Source: Trichomonas tenax
Taxonomy: Eukaryota > Parabasalia > Trichomonadida > Trichomonadidae
Direction: 5' to 3'
Assembly (NCBI GenBank): GCA_023091735.1
Contig: JALKBU010001427.1
Span: 1-11,186, forward strand
Length of the DNA stretch: 11,186 nt
Part shown: one piece after another, positions 1-8,697 of the stretch
How the letters are laid out: the number at the start of each line of letters is the position of its first letter
How positions within the stretch are numbered: position 1 is the first letter of the stretch
Notes under the pieces: model-generated
Database searches by the model: none
Seen by the model: the letters and a program-made list of their open reading frames with translations, nothing else
Told to the model about the DNA's origin: nothing
Program-made: the position numbers and the translations under genes

Positions 1-328
1 ATAAAAAATTAAATTATTTTAAAAAATTAACTTAAAAATTAGTTGCTCGGATTTGTTGTTTATATATAGTGTTTGGAATACACCCTTTATATTTAGAATG
101 GCAAGTAACCCCATTACTCTACTACTAAGAGTTCAAAAAATTGAACGAATCTGCTCATTTATGTTATATTTACAACACCCCTAATAAATAATATATTATA
201 ATATAGTGCTCCAAATGGGGTGTGTGGGGGAAAAATTTTCCGAGACCTCGTTCTATCAAAAAAAATCGGGCCTCCCGCCTAAGGGAACTGCAGTTCAATT
301 CAGCCTTCACCAAATATGCCCCTTTTTA

Positions 329-373
329 TTTTCTTCTTCCTTTTTCCTTTCTCTCCCTCCTTCTCCTTTTTTT
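329..373. repeat. Pure homopyrimidine tract
   Basis: Forty-five consecutive C/T residues on the + strand, inside a longer stretch from 319 to 401 with only four purines. It explains why two + frames stay open here with Phe/Ser/Leu/Pro-rich translations. Such tracts can form triplex DNA, but no function can be inferred here. Confidence 0.85.
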
Positions 374-461
374 ATCTTTCTCGTGTTTTCTCCTTTTTTT
401 TAAAAAAACGAAATCAAATTGTCGTCACTTTACAATAAATAATCACCGCATGTACTGACAC

Positions 462-485
462 ATACTTTGCTGCTTTGCAAAGTAT
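462..485. repeat. Short hairpin, 9-bp arms
   Basis: ATACTTTGC (462-470) and GCAAAGTAT (477-485) are perfectly complementary around a 6-base loop. It lies inside the MITE-like unit with no gene end nearby, so it is not assigned as a terminator. Confidence 0.6.
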
Positions 486-977
486 ATTATTGTCGACTTT
501 GCAAACATTAGTATTCTATCTTCATTTAAAAAAATGTTCACTACAAGAATTTAACCGGACAGTGCTTATTGCATGTTGATTTTTACTAATACAGAGTATA
601 CTTTGGTGTTTTTACTTAATAAAAATTTAATTATATTTTATGATCAATATACGATTTATACTTAAAGAATATAACTAACAGTACGCAATTAAGATGAGCA
701 GATGAATAACGCTGAATAGAAGGATTAATATTGGTTGAAATTATATGAAATTGAAATATTAACACATATATAGTTCATTAAATATAACTCACAATATGAA
801 TGTATTTAACCTTCTCACTTGGAAGTGAATGATATTCCTCAAAAATTGATTTCAAAATTTTGCCAAAGCGAATCTGTCTAAAATTCTGTGAAAATTATAA
901 AAAAAAAGAAAAAATTGAGGGATTAACGGAAATTTTAAAACTTATAAACGTATAATTATACACTTTCAAAATTGAAT

Positions 978-1003
978 GGTGTCTGGAGGTTTGGCCAGAC
1001 ACC
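978..1003. repeat. Short hairpin, 9-bp GC-rich arms
   Basis: GGTGTCTGG (978-986) pairs with CCAGACACC (995-1003) around an 8-base loop. The arms stand out as GC-rich in very AT-rich surroundings inside the MITE-like unit. Function unknown. Confidence 0.6.
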
Positions 1004-1568
1004 CACAAAAAAAGTTATGTTGCATGATATGCATGCTTATATAAAATAAAATATATTGGCCGATTTAAAATTGCAAAATGAAAATTTTTCTGACATAAAA
1101 AGACTTCTTCAATAAATATTTTAGTTTTCCACAGACACAAGATAATAGACAATCTCGCAGCTTTTTTGACATAAGGTTCCTACTTCCAGAACATGCTTGC
1201 CCACTCCCCCATAAGATTTTAATTAGAAAAAGCATTTTTTAGAAAAAATACTTAAAAATATAACTGTTTTTCCACGAAGTCATCAAAATTATATGTGTGG
1301 GGGAAACAAGAACCTTATCCACCATTTGGAGCACTATAATTATAATTATGATTGATTGGAGTATTTTGGTAAAAATAATTGGGGATGCTTCTATTCAAAA
1401 TGTTTACAACACCCTTATTTATAAATATCATCGACCAATTCAATATAGTATAAATATCTATATTAGAAAAATTATAGGGGTTGAAGTTTTTCGTTGTAAA
1501 GTGTCAAAAGTCAATTGATATGTAAACTGTTTACAAAAAAGAATCTGTTAATAAGGTTTCCATAAGTC

Positions 1569-3368
1569 ATGGAACCATTCCAAGTCCTTATCAGGGACAT
1601 TTATCCTGGAATGGATGCCACTTTTATAGCGAACTTCATGGGAAGTGCTGGACACGTCCTTGAAGTCAACGTAAATAATCTGGAAGCAGTCGTTACATTT
1701 GCTAATCAAGAAAACGCCGAAAACGCGATAAGACAGTTCAATTTCTCGAAATTTAACGGTGTTCCAATACGTATAATAAAAAACGATCCGCAAACACAAC
1801 AAATTATTCAGCAACAGAAAGGAATTCTCATAGTTCACGGTATTGATTCTGACGTGGAACTTGGTGAAATACACCAGTTTTTCTCCCAAATAGGTGAAAT
1901 TGTTTCGTGCCAATTTATGCCAACAGATTGGGGCTCACTGGGATTTGTAATACTGCAATACAAGAACCCAACGGACAGTGAAATCGCCCGTACAAAGCTC
2001 AATGGGTATTTAGTGAATGGAAAACCAATTACTTTAGAAGTTTATAATTCACAAGCGAAAACTATTGGAAACATTCAAATTATAACACCAGCGAAGTCGG
2101 TGGTCACTTCGTTTTCGAAGAATATAAAACTTGATCCCTCAAGAAGCGATGATAAAAATCAAAATCAACAGGAAACAAATGAACAGGATTCACAGGAAAA
2201 TGTCGATTTATCTGGGTTAGCTGGACAGTTGCCACTTCCTTCTCCAGCGCTTGTCGACATGCAAAAGAAATTAGATCAAGAAGCCCGCGAACAGCATGAA
2301 AAGGCCGTGAAAATGATGCAGATGAGAGAAAAACAACAAAAGCAGATGTATCCTTATGAGAATCCTATGGAAATCGCTCAACCTTATGATTATAATCAAA
2401 TGTATTATCCTTATCAACAACAACCAGGGTATTACCCACAGCCAGGTTATTACAATGAATATGAAATGCAAGGTTATATGCTAATGCCTGGTTATCCAGG
2501 ATATACCGGTCAATCACCTCCTCAAATGCAATTCACCGGGCAATCTCCTCCACAGATGCAGTTCACTGGACAATCACCACCGCAGATGCAGTTCACAGGC
2601 CAGTCTCCTCCACAACAATATGATTACATGTATCAAGGTCATCCACCTCCACAGCCACATGTTGAAGAGAAGAAAGCAGCACAGAAGGAGGAGCCGCAAA
2701 TGCCATCATTGTACCCAACAATGCCACTCACAGAGGAGACAGGAATCCTTGTTCGGAATCTTCCTAAAGAATATCAAGACACAGAATCATTTAACAAACT
2801 CATTGGCGAACTTGGTCAATTCACTGGCTGTTCAATTCTTGAAGATGGCGAGTACGTCTTTGGTATCGCTAATTTCGTTGATGGAACTACAGCGCAAACA
2901 GCTATAAGCATCCTCTCGCAGCAGTACCATCTAGAAGCAGGCTTATCAAAGATGGCATCCGAATACATTGTTAAACAAGGCCCATCTCGAAGAAGGACTT
3001 TGTTTGTTGGTGGATTAGTTCCTGATGTTACTGAGAAAGATCTGATCATGTTTTTCAAGCAATTCGGAACTGTTGAGTCTGTTGGCATCAAACGTGATAA
3101 TGATACACATGTTTCTAAAGGAATGGGATTTGTTTGCTTCAAATCAATCGTTTCGGCTGAAAAGTGTAAAAAGAGTTCTGGTAAACTTGAGCTCAAAGGA
3201 AAGTGTCCATTTTTCACATACTTCAGAGGCCCAGCGCCGAACCCGTCACAGCTCGCTGATATGGAAGAAATACAGAATGATACTCCAGATGAGAATAAAA
3301 TGCCATCTCCAGACAGCCTTGACAATAAGTTTACACCCAATTTAGCAAATTACGATGAATCAAAGTGA
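1569..3368 (+). CDS. Four-RRM RNA-binding protein, PABP-like layout
   Basis: A 599-residue intact protein with two pairs of RNA recognition motifs. RRM1 (about 5-72) is degenerate. RRM2 (about 85-160) has RNP2 ILIVHGI at 86-92 and RNP1-like LGFVILQY at 124-131. A charged segment likely to be coiled coil (230-260, Gln/Glu/Lys/Met-rich) leads into a Tyr/Pro/Gln-rich linker (about 262-365) with a ten-residue repeat. RRM3 (about 391-466) and RRM4 (about 477-554; LFVGGL at 478-483, KGMGFVCF at 517-524) follow, then an acidic tail. Paired RRMs with a Gln/Pro/Tyr linker resemble poly(A)-binding or hnRNP/Nab3-type proteins acting on mRNA. The linker lies between the pairs, and I see no C-terminal MLLE domain, so orthology to PABP is not claimed. 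The ATG at 1569 is the first in frame. No introns are needed. This is the host gene beside the element. Confidence 0.9.
   Translation: MEPFQVLIRDIYPGMDATFIANFMGSAGHVLEVNVNNLEAVVTFANQENAENAIRQFNFSKFNGVPIRIIKNDPQTQQIIQQQKGILIVHGIDSDVELGEIHQFFSQIGEIVSCQFMPTDWGSLGFVILQYKNPTDSEIARTKLNGYLVNGKPITLEVYNSQAKTIGNIQIITPAKSVVTSFSKNIKLDPSRSDDKNQNQQETNEQDSQENVDLSGLAGQLPLPSPALVDMQKKLDQEAREQHEKAVKMMQMREKQQKQMYPYENPMEIAQPYDYNQMYYPYQQQPGYYPQPGYYNEYEMQGYMLMPGYPGYTGQSPPQMQFTGQSPPQMQFTGQSPPQMQFTGQSPPQQYDYMYQGHPPPQPHVEEKKAAQKEEPQMPSLYPTMPLTEETGILVRNLPKEYQDTESFNKLIGELGQFTGCSILEDGEYVFGIANFVDGTTAQTAISILSQQYHLEAGLSKMASEYIVKQGPSRRRTLFVGGLVPDVTEKDLIMFFKQFGTVESVGIKRDNDTHVSKGMGFVCFKSIVSAEKCKKSSGKLELKGKCPFFTYFRGPAPNPSQLADMEEIQNDTPDENKMPSPDSLDNKFTPNLANYDESK
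2505..2615 (+). repeat. 30-bp in-frame minisatellite in the RRM linker
   Basis: Three full copies (2505-2534, 2535-2564, 2565-2594) and a 21-bp partial copy encode TGQSPPQMQF tandemly. The protein repeat is perfect, while codons differ at third positions between copies (for example TCACCTCCT, TCTCCTCCA, TCACCACCG). The copies are therefore not freshly amplified, and the peptide sequence has been kept by selection. Confidence 0.9.
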
Positions 3369-3384
3369 TGTTATATATTGTTTT

Positions 3385-3390
3385 AATAAA
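3385..3390 (+). terminator. Probable polyadenylation signal of the RRM gene
   Basis: AATAAA lies 16 bases past the TGA stop (3366-3368) in T-rich DNA. It contains the TAAA tetramer used as poly(A) signal in trichomonads. The location fits; no cleavage site can be seen from sequence alone. Confidence 0.4.
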
Positions 3391-3507
3391 TCTATATGCG
3401 ATTTTAATTTTTTATTAATATATATCCGATTCACTCATAACAATCTAATATATGACTGTAACATTATATATTTTTAGATGCACGAAAGCAAATAAAGAAG
3501 AAAATGA

Positions 3508-3852
3508 AATGTGAATACGAGTGAAATATGGATTTTCCACGAACTCATTATTTTAAAGGGGCACGCGGAAGGAGCAACTCAGGGCCTTTTATAATGCTGC
3601 TTGACTCGCAAATTCGATTTCATCATTTACACAGAACCTTTGAAATAAAAATCCTCGTATTACTTTTAAATATGCAAGCAGAACGGTCAATGGATAGAGT
3701 ATTTCCCCTAAGAAATGAAGAACATCACATTCACATTAGTGGATTTCTGGGGCGAACCTATTCAGTGTTAAGCACCTATTCGAATCACTCTTGAAGTCGT
3801 AAATGCTGAAAAAGACAATGTAGATGAATATGAGTCAGATAATGAAAATTAA
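3508..3852 (+). pseudogene. Remnant of a Maverick capsid-like gene, five in-frame TAA codons
   Basis: A single frame, open after the TGA at 3505-3507 and ending at TAA 3850-3852, reads like protein but is broken by TAA at 3592, 3646, 3667, 3709 and 3769. Between the stops are protein-like pieces: RKFDFIIYTEPLK, QNGQWIEYFP, NITFTLVDFWGEPI and APIRITLEVVNAEKD, with an acidic tail (DEYESDNEN). The pattern 'ITFxLVDxxGxPI ... IxITLEV' resembles the C-terminal strands of jelly-roll or minor-capsid proteins of Polinton-type elements; that match is from memory and is an inference. About 114 codons remain, so the 5' part is missing or unrecognisable. The other open frame here (from ATG 3528) is a shadow of this decayed gene. 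Confidence 0.55.
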
Positions 3853-3893
3853 GTTGTTTGTAAAATTATTGAATTTTTTATCACCTAAGAAAT

Positions 3894-4339
3894 ATGTCAG
3901 ATAATAAGTCAATGACAAAGTACTACTCCATTACTGCATTGTCAAAAGAAGTCAAAAGGAATTCCCAGAAGCTAAGCGATTTATTGTGGCAATTTCTGCC
4001 AATCTCGAGTCCAACAAATATGGCTTCTCTACTTCCCCATTATCTTTCTTCATTGACAGCAAAAGATATTTCAATCATGACCTTGCATTAGTGTTCCAGA
4101 AGAATTCCATAATTCTGAACGTTCCAGGAAACTTAGCACCAATCATTAAATCTAAAAGTAATTCATACTTTGCCCTAGATGTAAATTTAGCCGAGGAAAG
4201 AGAATTTAATGATAAAAAGTATCACCCATACGTTTTGAAATTACTCGGCGAAAAAATGATTCCGAAAATAACTCCGCCAGTAGAGGAATTAGAACTTGAA
4301 TATGAAGATGAAGCAATAGAAGAATTAGAAGGTTTATAA
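3894..4339 (+). pseudogene. Small Maverick protein gene with a one-base frameshift
   Basis: The ATG at 3894 starts a frame beginning MSDNKSMTKYYSITALSKEV. The coding character then moves to the -1 frame at the A-run 3954-3957, continuing as KEFPEAKRFIVAISANLES and ending with an acidic tail (ELELEYEDEAIEELEGL) at TAA 4337-4339. One missing A in that run explains the break; the undisturbed product would be about 148 residues. The break sits in a 10-bp tandem duplication (GTCAAAAGAA/GTCAAAAGGA). I do not recognise the family. Position next to the capsid-like remnant on the same strand, 41 bases downstream, suggests a structural protein of the element, but that is inference. A downstream start at GTG 3986 is unlikely in a eukaryote. 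Confidence 0.55.
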
Positions 4340-4370
4340 AAATATTTATTTTTTGTCTTAGAACTTGAGA
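4340..4370. terminator. Shared 3'-end region between convergent genes
   Basis: Only 31 bases separate the stop of the + gene (4337-4339) from the stop of the polymerase gene (4371-4373 on -). On the + strand the stop is embedded in TATAAAAATA. On the - strand AAAAAATAAATATT follows the polymerase stop. Each contains TAAA, the trichomonad poly(A) signal core, so each gene's 3' signal overlaps the other gene's end. Confidence 0.4.
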
Positions 4371-7300
4371 TTACGAATAAATTGGTGCTTTGTCGTCATC
4401 GTGAAATCTTTTTGTTTTCGATGACTTGCATAAGTCGAAGGATACCTGCTTGCCTTCATACAAACGCTTGTACAACTGAACGATGCTGTACTCCTCACCA
4501 TCTTTCCTGACTCGTTCAGGAATGAACAAGCCCTTTTCACCGTCATAATTCACCTTGATGTTGTTGGGGCACAGCTCGTTTGCTGTGATTGCAATGACGT
4601 CTTGAATGACTCCTTTCATGCGGCAGTGGAAAGCAACTTCCTTATTCTCATTCCTGAGCTCGTCAATGTAGGTCTTCTTGCCGACAAATACAGACCTTTG
4701 TGCCAATGATGAAACTCCTGCAGTAATCTCAGCAAAATCGGAATGAAATTGTCCTAAGTTCTTTCCAATTAACTCTCTTCCGTATCTCTTCTTTAACTCC
4801 TCGGATAACTTCGGGATATCATCAGCCAAACAATGGAGCGAATCGGTATCCTGGTACCAAATCTTCATGCCCAGATCCTCAGCAGTGCAGAATACCTCAT
4901 TCATGATTCTCTTCGACATGGAGAGGATATTGACACCCAGTGGGCAGAAGTTGTAATGCCTTACGATGGGCTTGAATGACTTAATGGCGTTCAGCTGTGA
5001 GTTTGGAATCATTTCGACACTTTTGATATCATTGTAATTCTTCTGTATGTATGCCATTGCCTTGTTGTCGTGAATGAAGCGTATCTTTTTCTCAATTGGC
5101 TTGAGAAGCGTCTTTCCGTAAATGCTGTTCAAGAGGAGCTTTATGACTTCCTGGATTGGATTTCCTTCTTTCTTGTACTTCATCCTGAGCTCGAATAGCT
5201 TCCTTACCTCGTCTCTGATGCGGTAGTCACATTTCTCATTGTAGTAATAGCCATCAAGTACCTGGCACTTGATTTTCTGGTATTTGATTAAGTCCTGGAG
5301 CGCAATGTGGTTGACATACATTTCACAGCATGTGTTTGATGAACATGGGATATCATCCATACCTTTGTTGAGGTCATGGTCGACGACAATGAGCGGGAAA
5401 TCTCTCGGAATACCAATGTGAATGATTTTTATCCTGCAAAAGAATCCTGAAATGAATTTCTCTTTGGTGGGCGACACTTGCTCATCGTCGAATAGGTGCT
5501 TAAGCAGGTAATTCACGTTCAGCATATCTTTCGTGATAACTTTTGGAATTCCTTCGAGGCAATAGAGTCGCGCAATTGCTGACGGATAGAGTGAAACAGC
5601 ATCGAAGTCCGTAATCTTGTTGCAATCGACGTATCCCTTCTCATTCTTGCCAAGCATGCATCTTCCGCCCATGATGCAATTGGAAATATACTCTCTTGGT
5701 TTCGCAGCTAAATCATAGAGGTTGGCATTGCCGAAATAGACCTTGAGCTCGAAAAGCTTGTTCGAAATGGAGGAGATGGAAACAAAGTCGTACGCTTCAA
5801 TGCGGAACTCTTTCATCAAATCGTTCCTGAACTTCAAAAATCCCTGCTTGAGAATGCGAACATCCTGGCTGCAATAGAATGAGCTGTACTTTTCTATATC
5901 GAAGTGTTCATCATCGAGGCAACAGTCGTCAATCATTCCAACATTTTCCAGAAATACTATTTCATCATTGACATATTTTGACGCTTCGATGAAGTCGCCA
6001 ATTTTTCCAGCTGCAATTCACTCACTTGTGTAGTAATTGTACGGGAACACTTCCTTCTCACCGCATTCGAGACCGAACATTGCTGGGAATCGTGCCAATT
6101 TCACCGTAATGATTGCATATGAGTCCTTGAACAAGAATGTCTTATTGTCATATGTGCTCATGATTTGCATTGTCTGAGACCATTTGATGATTGGAGTGCC
6201 TCTGACTGAATCGAGCTGGCAAATGAGAAATGTGATATCATAAGATAAGTTATGGAAATAGACAATGGACTTGTCTGGGAGTGCTTGCAGGAACTTGATT
6301 GCACAATCGATGCCCCAGATCGAATGAATTTCTTCCTCGTCGTCCTCTATGTAGCAAATGTGGTAGGCTTTGTGGATTCCATCTGTGCTTGCCTCGAAGT
6401 CTGCAAAGAATACGTGCTCGTGTTCGAATTTCTTGATTGCGCCCTGGTTGCTTCTGTCTTCCTTTCTCTTCGTGCAGTATTTCGCCGAGTAATTCAAGTC
6501 CTTGAATGGCTCCAACTTCTCTGTGTAGAGAGTCATCATGTAGGTAATCAGTTCTCCTGTGTGAATTGGCTCGAAATAGTTGCATTCGAAGAGAGTATCA
6601 ATGAGCTTTCCAATCTGTGTCATCATTTTGGAATTAATTGCGAACCTATCACCAATTTTGCGATTGACGAGGTACATTGTGTCAATGCTCCATTCTGCAC
6701 ACTTCTTGGTAATCTCCTTGTAATTCTTGATGAAAAAGCAACTGACTGGAGCTGGTTCGTTCAGCATGTAGTGGTCCTTGTACAGCAACAATTCCACACG
6801 TTTCTTGACCTCTCCTTCTTCGGGCGTAAATGTGTAAGTGTGATTGTTGTAGTCTTCATTGCTCGTAATGATGTGGAATTCGATTCCGGTCTCATTGGAA
6901 ATAATCTGAATCTTTGTCATGGCGAATGTATTGACTCTGACAATCTAGCGCATGAAATTGATGGTATCTTCGTCGATTCCAGCCTGAATGCAGGAGTAAA
7001 TGAAGCAATTGTCGCGTGTCATTAACTCTCCAGTGCGTTTGTCAATGACATTGAAGATTTGATATTTCTCCAAATCAATTGGGATTATACAGAGGAATTT
7101 CCACAGCTCTCAATGACGCGCTTTGTACCTTTTTCCTCTCTTGGCTTTCTTCTTCGCTTCCCTTTCTTCGAAAACTTCTTTGAAGTATTCCTCGCCTTCC
7201 TTCTTCCTTCCCATTCTTGTCATTGCCTGCAGAATGATTTCTTCTGTTTCGGAAAGCTTTTTGCCCTTGATGAACGTTCCTTCTTTGACTTGTTTCATCG

Positions 7301-8108
7301 TAAGCTATGGATAATCAGTGTAATCAAAGATGCGAACGCTTGTGAGCTGTGGAATCTTGCACATGAAGAAGTCCTAGTCCTTTTCGATGACTTTACTCGC
7401 ATCTGCTTCCGCTTGAGAAATGAAGTTCTCATTGAGCAACTGATGGAGTATTAAGCCTAATGTGTTTGGACTGAGGTGCTTGTGAATGTTGTGCTGGTCA
7501 TAGTAGCCGTAATATACCGCCCACTTCTGGTCGAACGTATTAATCTTCTTCATTAATTCCAGCATGCATTTTGGGAATTCATGGAGGAATAAAGCTTTGT
7601 CTTTCTCCGTGTAGGTATTTATCTTGAACTCTATGAGCCTGTTGCCTGCTTTGACGTAAGGGTCCAGCCACTTTTCACCCTTCTTCGGCTTGTTGTCGAT
7701 GCTCTTAATGACCATGTAAGCGCGTTTCAAGTCCCTTGATGCTCTGATGGAAAGTATTGGGTCAGCTCTGGGAACACTACTGACAATACCTGCTGCAATG
7801 TTCATGAGAGCATTAATGGCATTCCTAGTGTCTTGTGGAACTGCTGTACGACCTGGCTGTGATTGCATGTTTCTGAACTCCTCATTGAACTGTTGATTTG
7901 TGCGCTCCATTCCTGCCCATTGGTCTATAAAATTAAATATATCCGTTTCTGAAGGGATATTGTAAGGAGCCAAGTGATTTGCAACCGACTTTCGGAGCTT
8001 GTCTAAATTTACAATCGTGGAACTAGCACCAATAGTGTTTAGAATATGCTTGAGCTTATCCTTGTTTAATCGCTGCTGCTTAATCGCTGATAAAAGTCTA
8101 GAATTCAT
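4371..8108 (-). pseudogene. POLB: Maverick DNA polymerase B, one frame with five premature stops
   Basis: One uninterrupted frame of 1246 codons, from ATG 8108-8106 to TAA 4373-4371, carries a complete family B polymerase. Exonuclease motifs: Exo I ADFEAS (D570, E572), Exo II NLSYD (620-624), Exo III YCSQD (745-749). Polymerase motifs: A DFDAVSLYPS (834-843), B KLLLNSIYG (990-998), C YQDTDS (1085-1090), then a thumb-region KKTYID (1144-1149) near HCRMKGV. Residues 1-396 are an N-terminal extension with a Lys/Glu-rich part (271-332) and a CFIYSCIQAG stretch typical of Maverick polymerases. The long A-to-B spacing fits protein-primed enzymes. In-frame stops: TAG codon 245 (7376-7374), TAG 268 (7307-7305), TGA 333 (7112-7110), TAG 388 (6947-6945), TGA 697 (6020-6018). 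No indel is needed anywhere. The catalytic palm is intact but cut off from the N-terminal half, so this copy is presumably inactive. Alternatively, codons 1-244 are a separate gene upstream. Confidence 0.9.
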
Positions 8109-8183
8109 TTTTAAATTTATTAAAAAATTATTTTTTTTTTAAAAAATATTTTTATGACAATTTGACAAATAAATTATTTTTAT
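8109..8183. promoter_or_regulatory. Divergent promoter region between POLB and a small gene
   Basis: Seventy-five bases separate the polymerase start (8108, -) from the 68-residue ORF start (8184, +), so both promoters must lie here. The sequence is almost entirely A/T with a T10 run, plus two close GACAA boxes (TTATGACAATTTGACAAAT). No consensus initiator is evident. Confidence 0.45.
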
Positions 8184-8390
8184 ATGAATGAAATGTCAGC
8201 AACTCTAAAAGTTGTCCAAGACGAGATTGTAATCGTGGAAGATGTGAGTAATATCGACATCCTCGCTCGCATTGCCCAGCTGAAGCAACTTCCTGGTCAG
8301 CCTGAACCAAAATTCATACTTTTGGTCCAAACTCCTTTGGCTCACGTAGAAATAAGCTTAAATGATGTAAAAGGGGATGTTTATTCGTAA
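8184..8390 (+). CDS. Small Maverick ORF, unknown function (68 aa)
   Basis: A 68-residue acidic protein beginning MNEMSATLKVVQDEIVIVED. It is likely soluble, since hydrophobic stretches are short and broken. An alternating hydrophobic segment (FILLVQTPLAHVEISL, about 44-59) suggests beta strands. Two ATGs (codons 1 and 4) compete as start. It diverges from the polymerase gene and converges on the disrupted gene ending at 8416, with 25 bases between stops. Its frame is intact where neighbouring genes are broken. I do not recognise it. The compact packing between two element genes supports it being real, but its small size leaves doubt. Confidence 0.5.
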   Translation: MNEMSATLKVVQDEIVIVEDVSNIDILARIAQLKQLPGQPEPKFILLVQTPLAHVEISLNDVKGDVYS

Positions 8391-8415
8391 GGATATGTTC
8401 AGCTAGTGGACTAGC

Positions 8416-8697
8416 TTACTCTGGAGGAGTCTGCGGAACTTCTTTCATCCTCTGCTGAACATTTTGTACCAGGAGGAGATTCAAGAGGTCCAGGGTCTTC
8501 TAGTGCTGCTTCTTAAAGTCCTCGTCGCACTTCTCGTCTGCTTAGACCTCCACTTTGCAGACTTTGAACACTTCAATGAACAACAAGAAGCGAGGGATAT
8601 CCGTTTCCTCCATGGCGTTCAGGATGGTAAGCTGGAACACTGGATTCGTGATTCCAGCTGCCTCGCACATCTTGACGTACAATGGCGTAATGCTCAT
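8416..8697 (-). pseudogene. Maverick small gene with two in-frame stops
   Basis: From ATG 8697-8695 to TAA 8418-8416 a 94-codon frame starts MSITPLYVKMCEAAGITNP and continues through PRFLLFIEVFKVCKVEV. It is cut by TAA at codon 52 (8544-8542) and TAG at codon 66 (8502-8500). Protein-like sequence resumes after each stop (ADEKCDEDFKKQH, then KTLDLLNLLLVQNVQQRM), ending PQTPPE. No indel is needed. The frame is also open upstream of the ATG to a TAA about 27 bases away, so the ATG is a best guess. It lies 70 bases downstream of the membrane-protein gene on the same strand. The + frames at 8464-8740 are its shadows. No family recognised. Confidence 0.6.

Larger units (their letters stand above)
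202..1338. mobile_element. MITE-like unit with 17-bp terminal inverted repeats
   Basis: The left end TATAGTGCTCCAAATGG (202-218) is an exact reverse complement of CCATTTGGAGCACTATA (1322-1338). The outermost TA on each side would fit a TA target-site duplication, as in Tc1/mariner-type elements, with TIRs starting TAGTGCTCC. The 1.1-kb interior has no transposase frame, so it would be non-autonomous. A 13-bp motif TGTGTGGGGGAAA lies just inside both ends (221-233 and 1294-1306) but in direct, not inverted, orientation. Outside both ends lies a further direct repeat, TTTACAACACCC (169-180 and 1403-1414). The unit could instead be a rearranged local duplication. I do not recognise the family. 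Confidence 0.5.
1..1568. other. AT-rich gene-free region upstream of the RRM gene
   Basis: No reading frame here looks like a real protein. The short open frames at 206-458 read through a pyrimidine run, and the one at 1297-1518 opens with GTG and has an AT-driven composition rich in isoleucine, tyrosine and lysine. The region holds a MITE-like inverted-repeat unit (202-1338), a homopyrimidine tract and two hairpins, described separately. The last 230 bases before the RRM gene should contain its promoter, but I see no clear trichomonad initiator (TCA followed by pyrimidine and A/T) apart from the TCA that overlaps the start codon itself. Confidence 0.7.

Noticed and set aside
206..458. Two overlapping + strand open frames of 65 and 78 codons
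   Set aside because: Both read through a homopyrimidine tract, giving Phe/Ser/Leu/Pro runs; they lie inside the MITE-like unit with no other support.
1297..1518. A 73-codon + frame upstream of the RRM gene
   Set aside because: It opens with GTG, has an Ile/Tyr/Lys-rich composition expected from AT-rich DNA and crosses the end of the inverted-repeat unit.
1548..3340. Antisense frames over the RRM gene (1548-1913, 2271-2471, 2816-3340)
   Set aside because: All are shadows of a clearly coding + strand frame with recognisable RRM motifs.
6252..7025. A 257-codon + frame opposite the polymerase gene
   Set aside because: It is antisense to POLB and lies over Exo I and the N-terminal region; its Cys/Val/Phe-rich translation is typical of the complement of a real gene. 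The same applies to the + frame at 7059-7454.
4371..8108. Introns or exons as an explanation of the split polymerase
   Set aside because: All pieces share one frame, the bridges are protein-like and I see no GTATGT or ACTAACACACAG-type trichomonad intron signals at the breaks.
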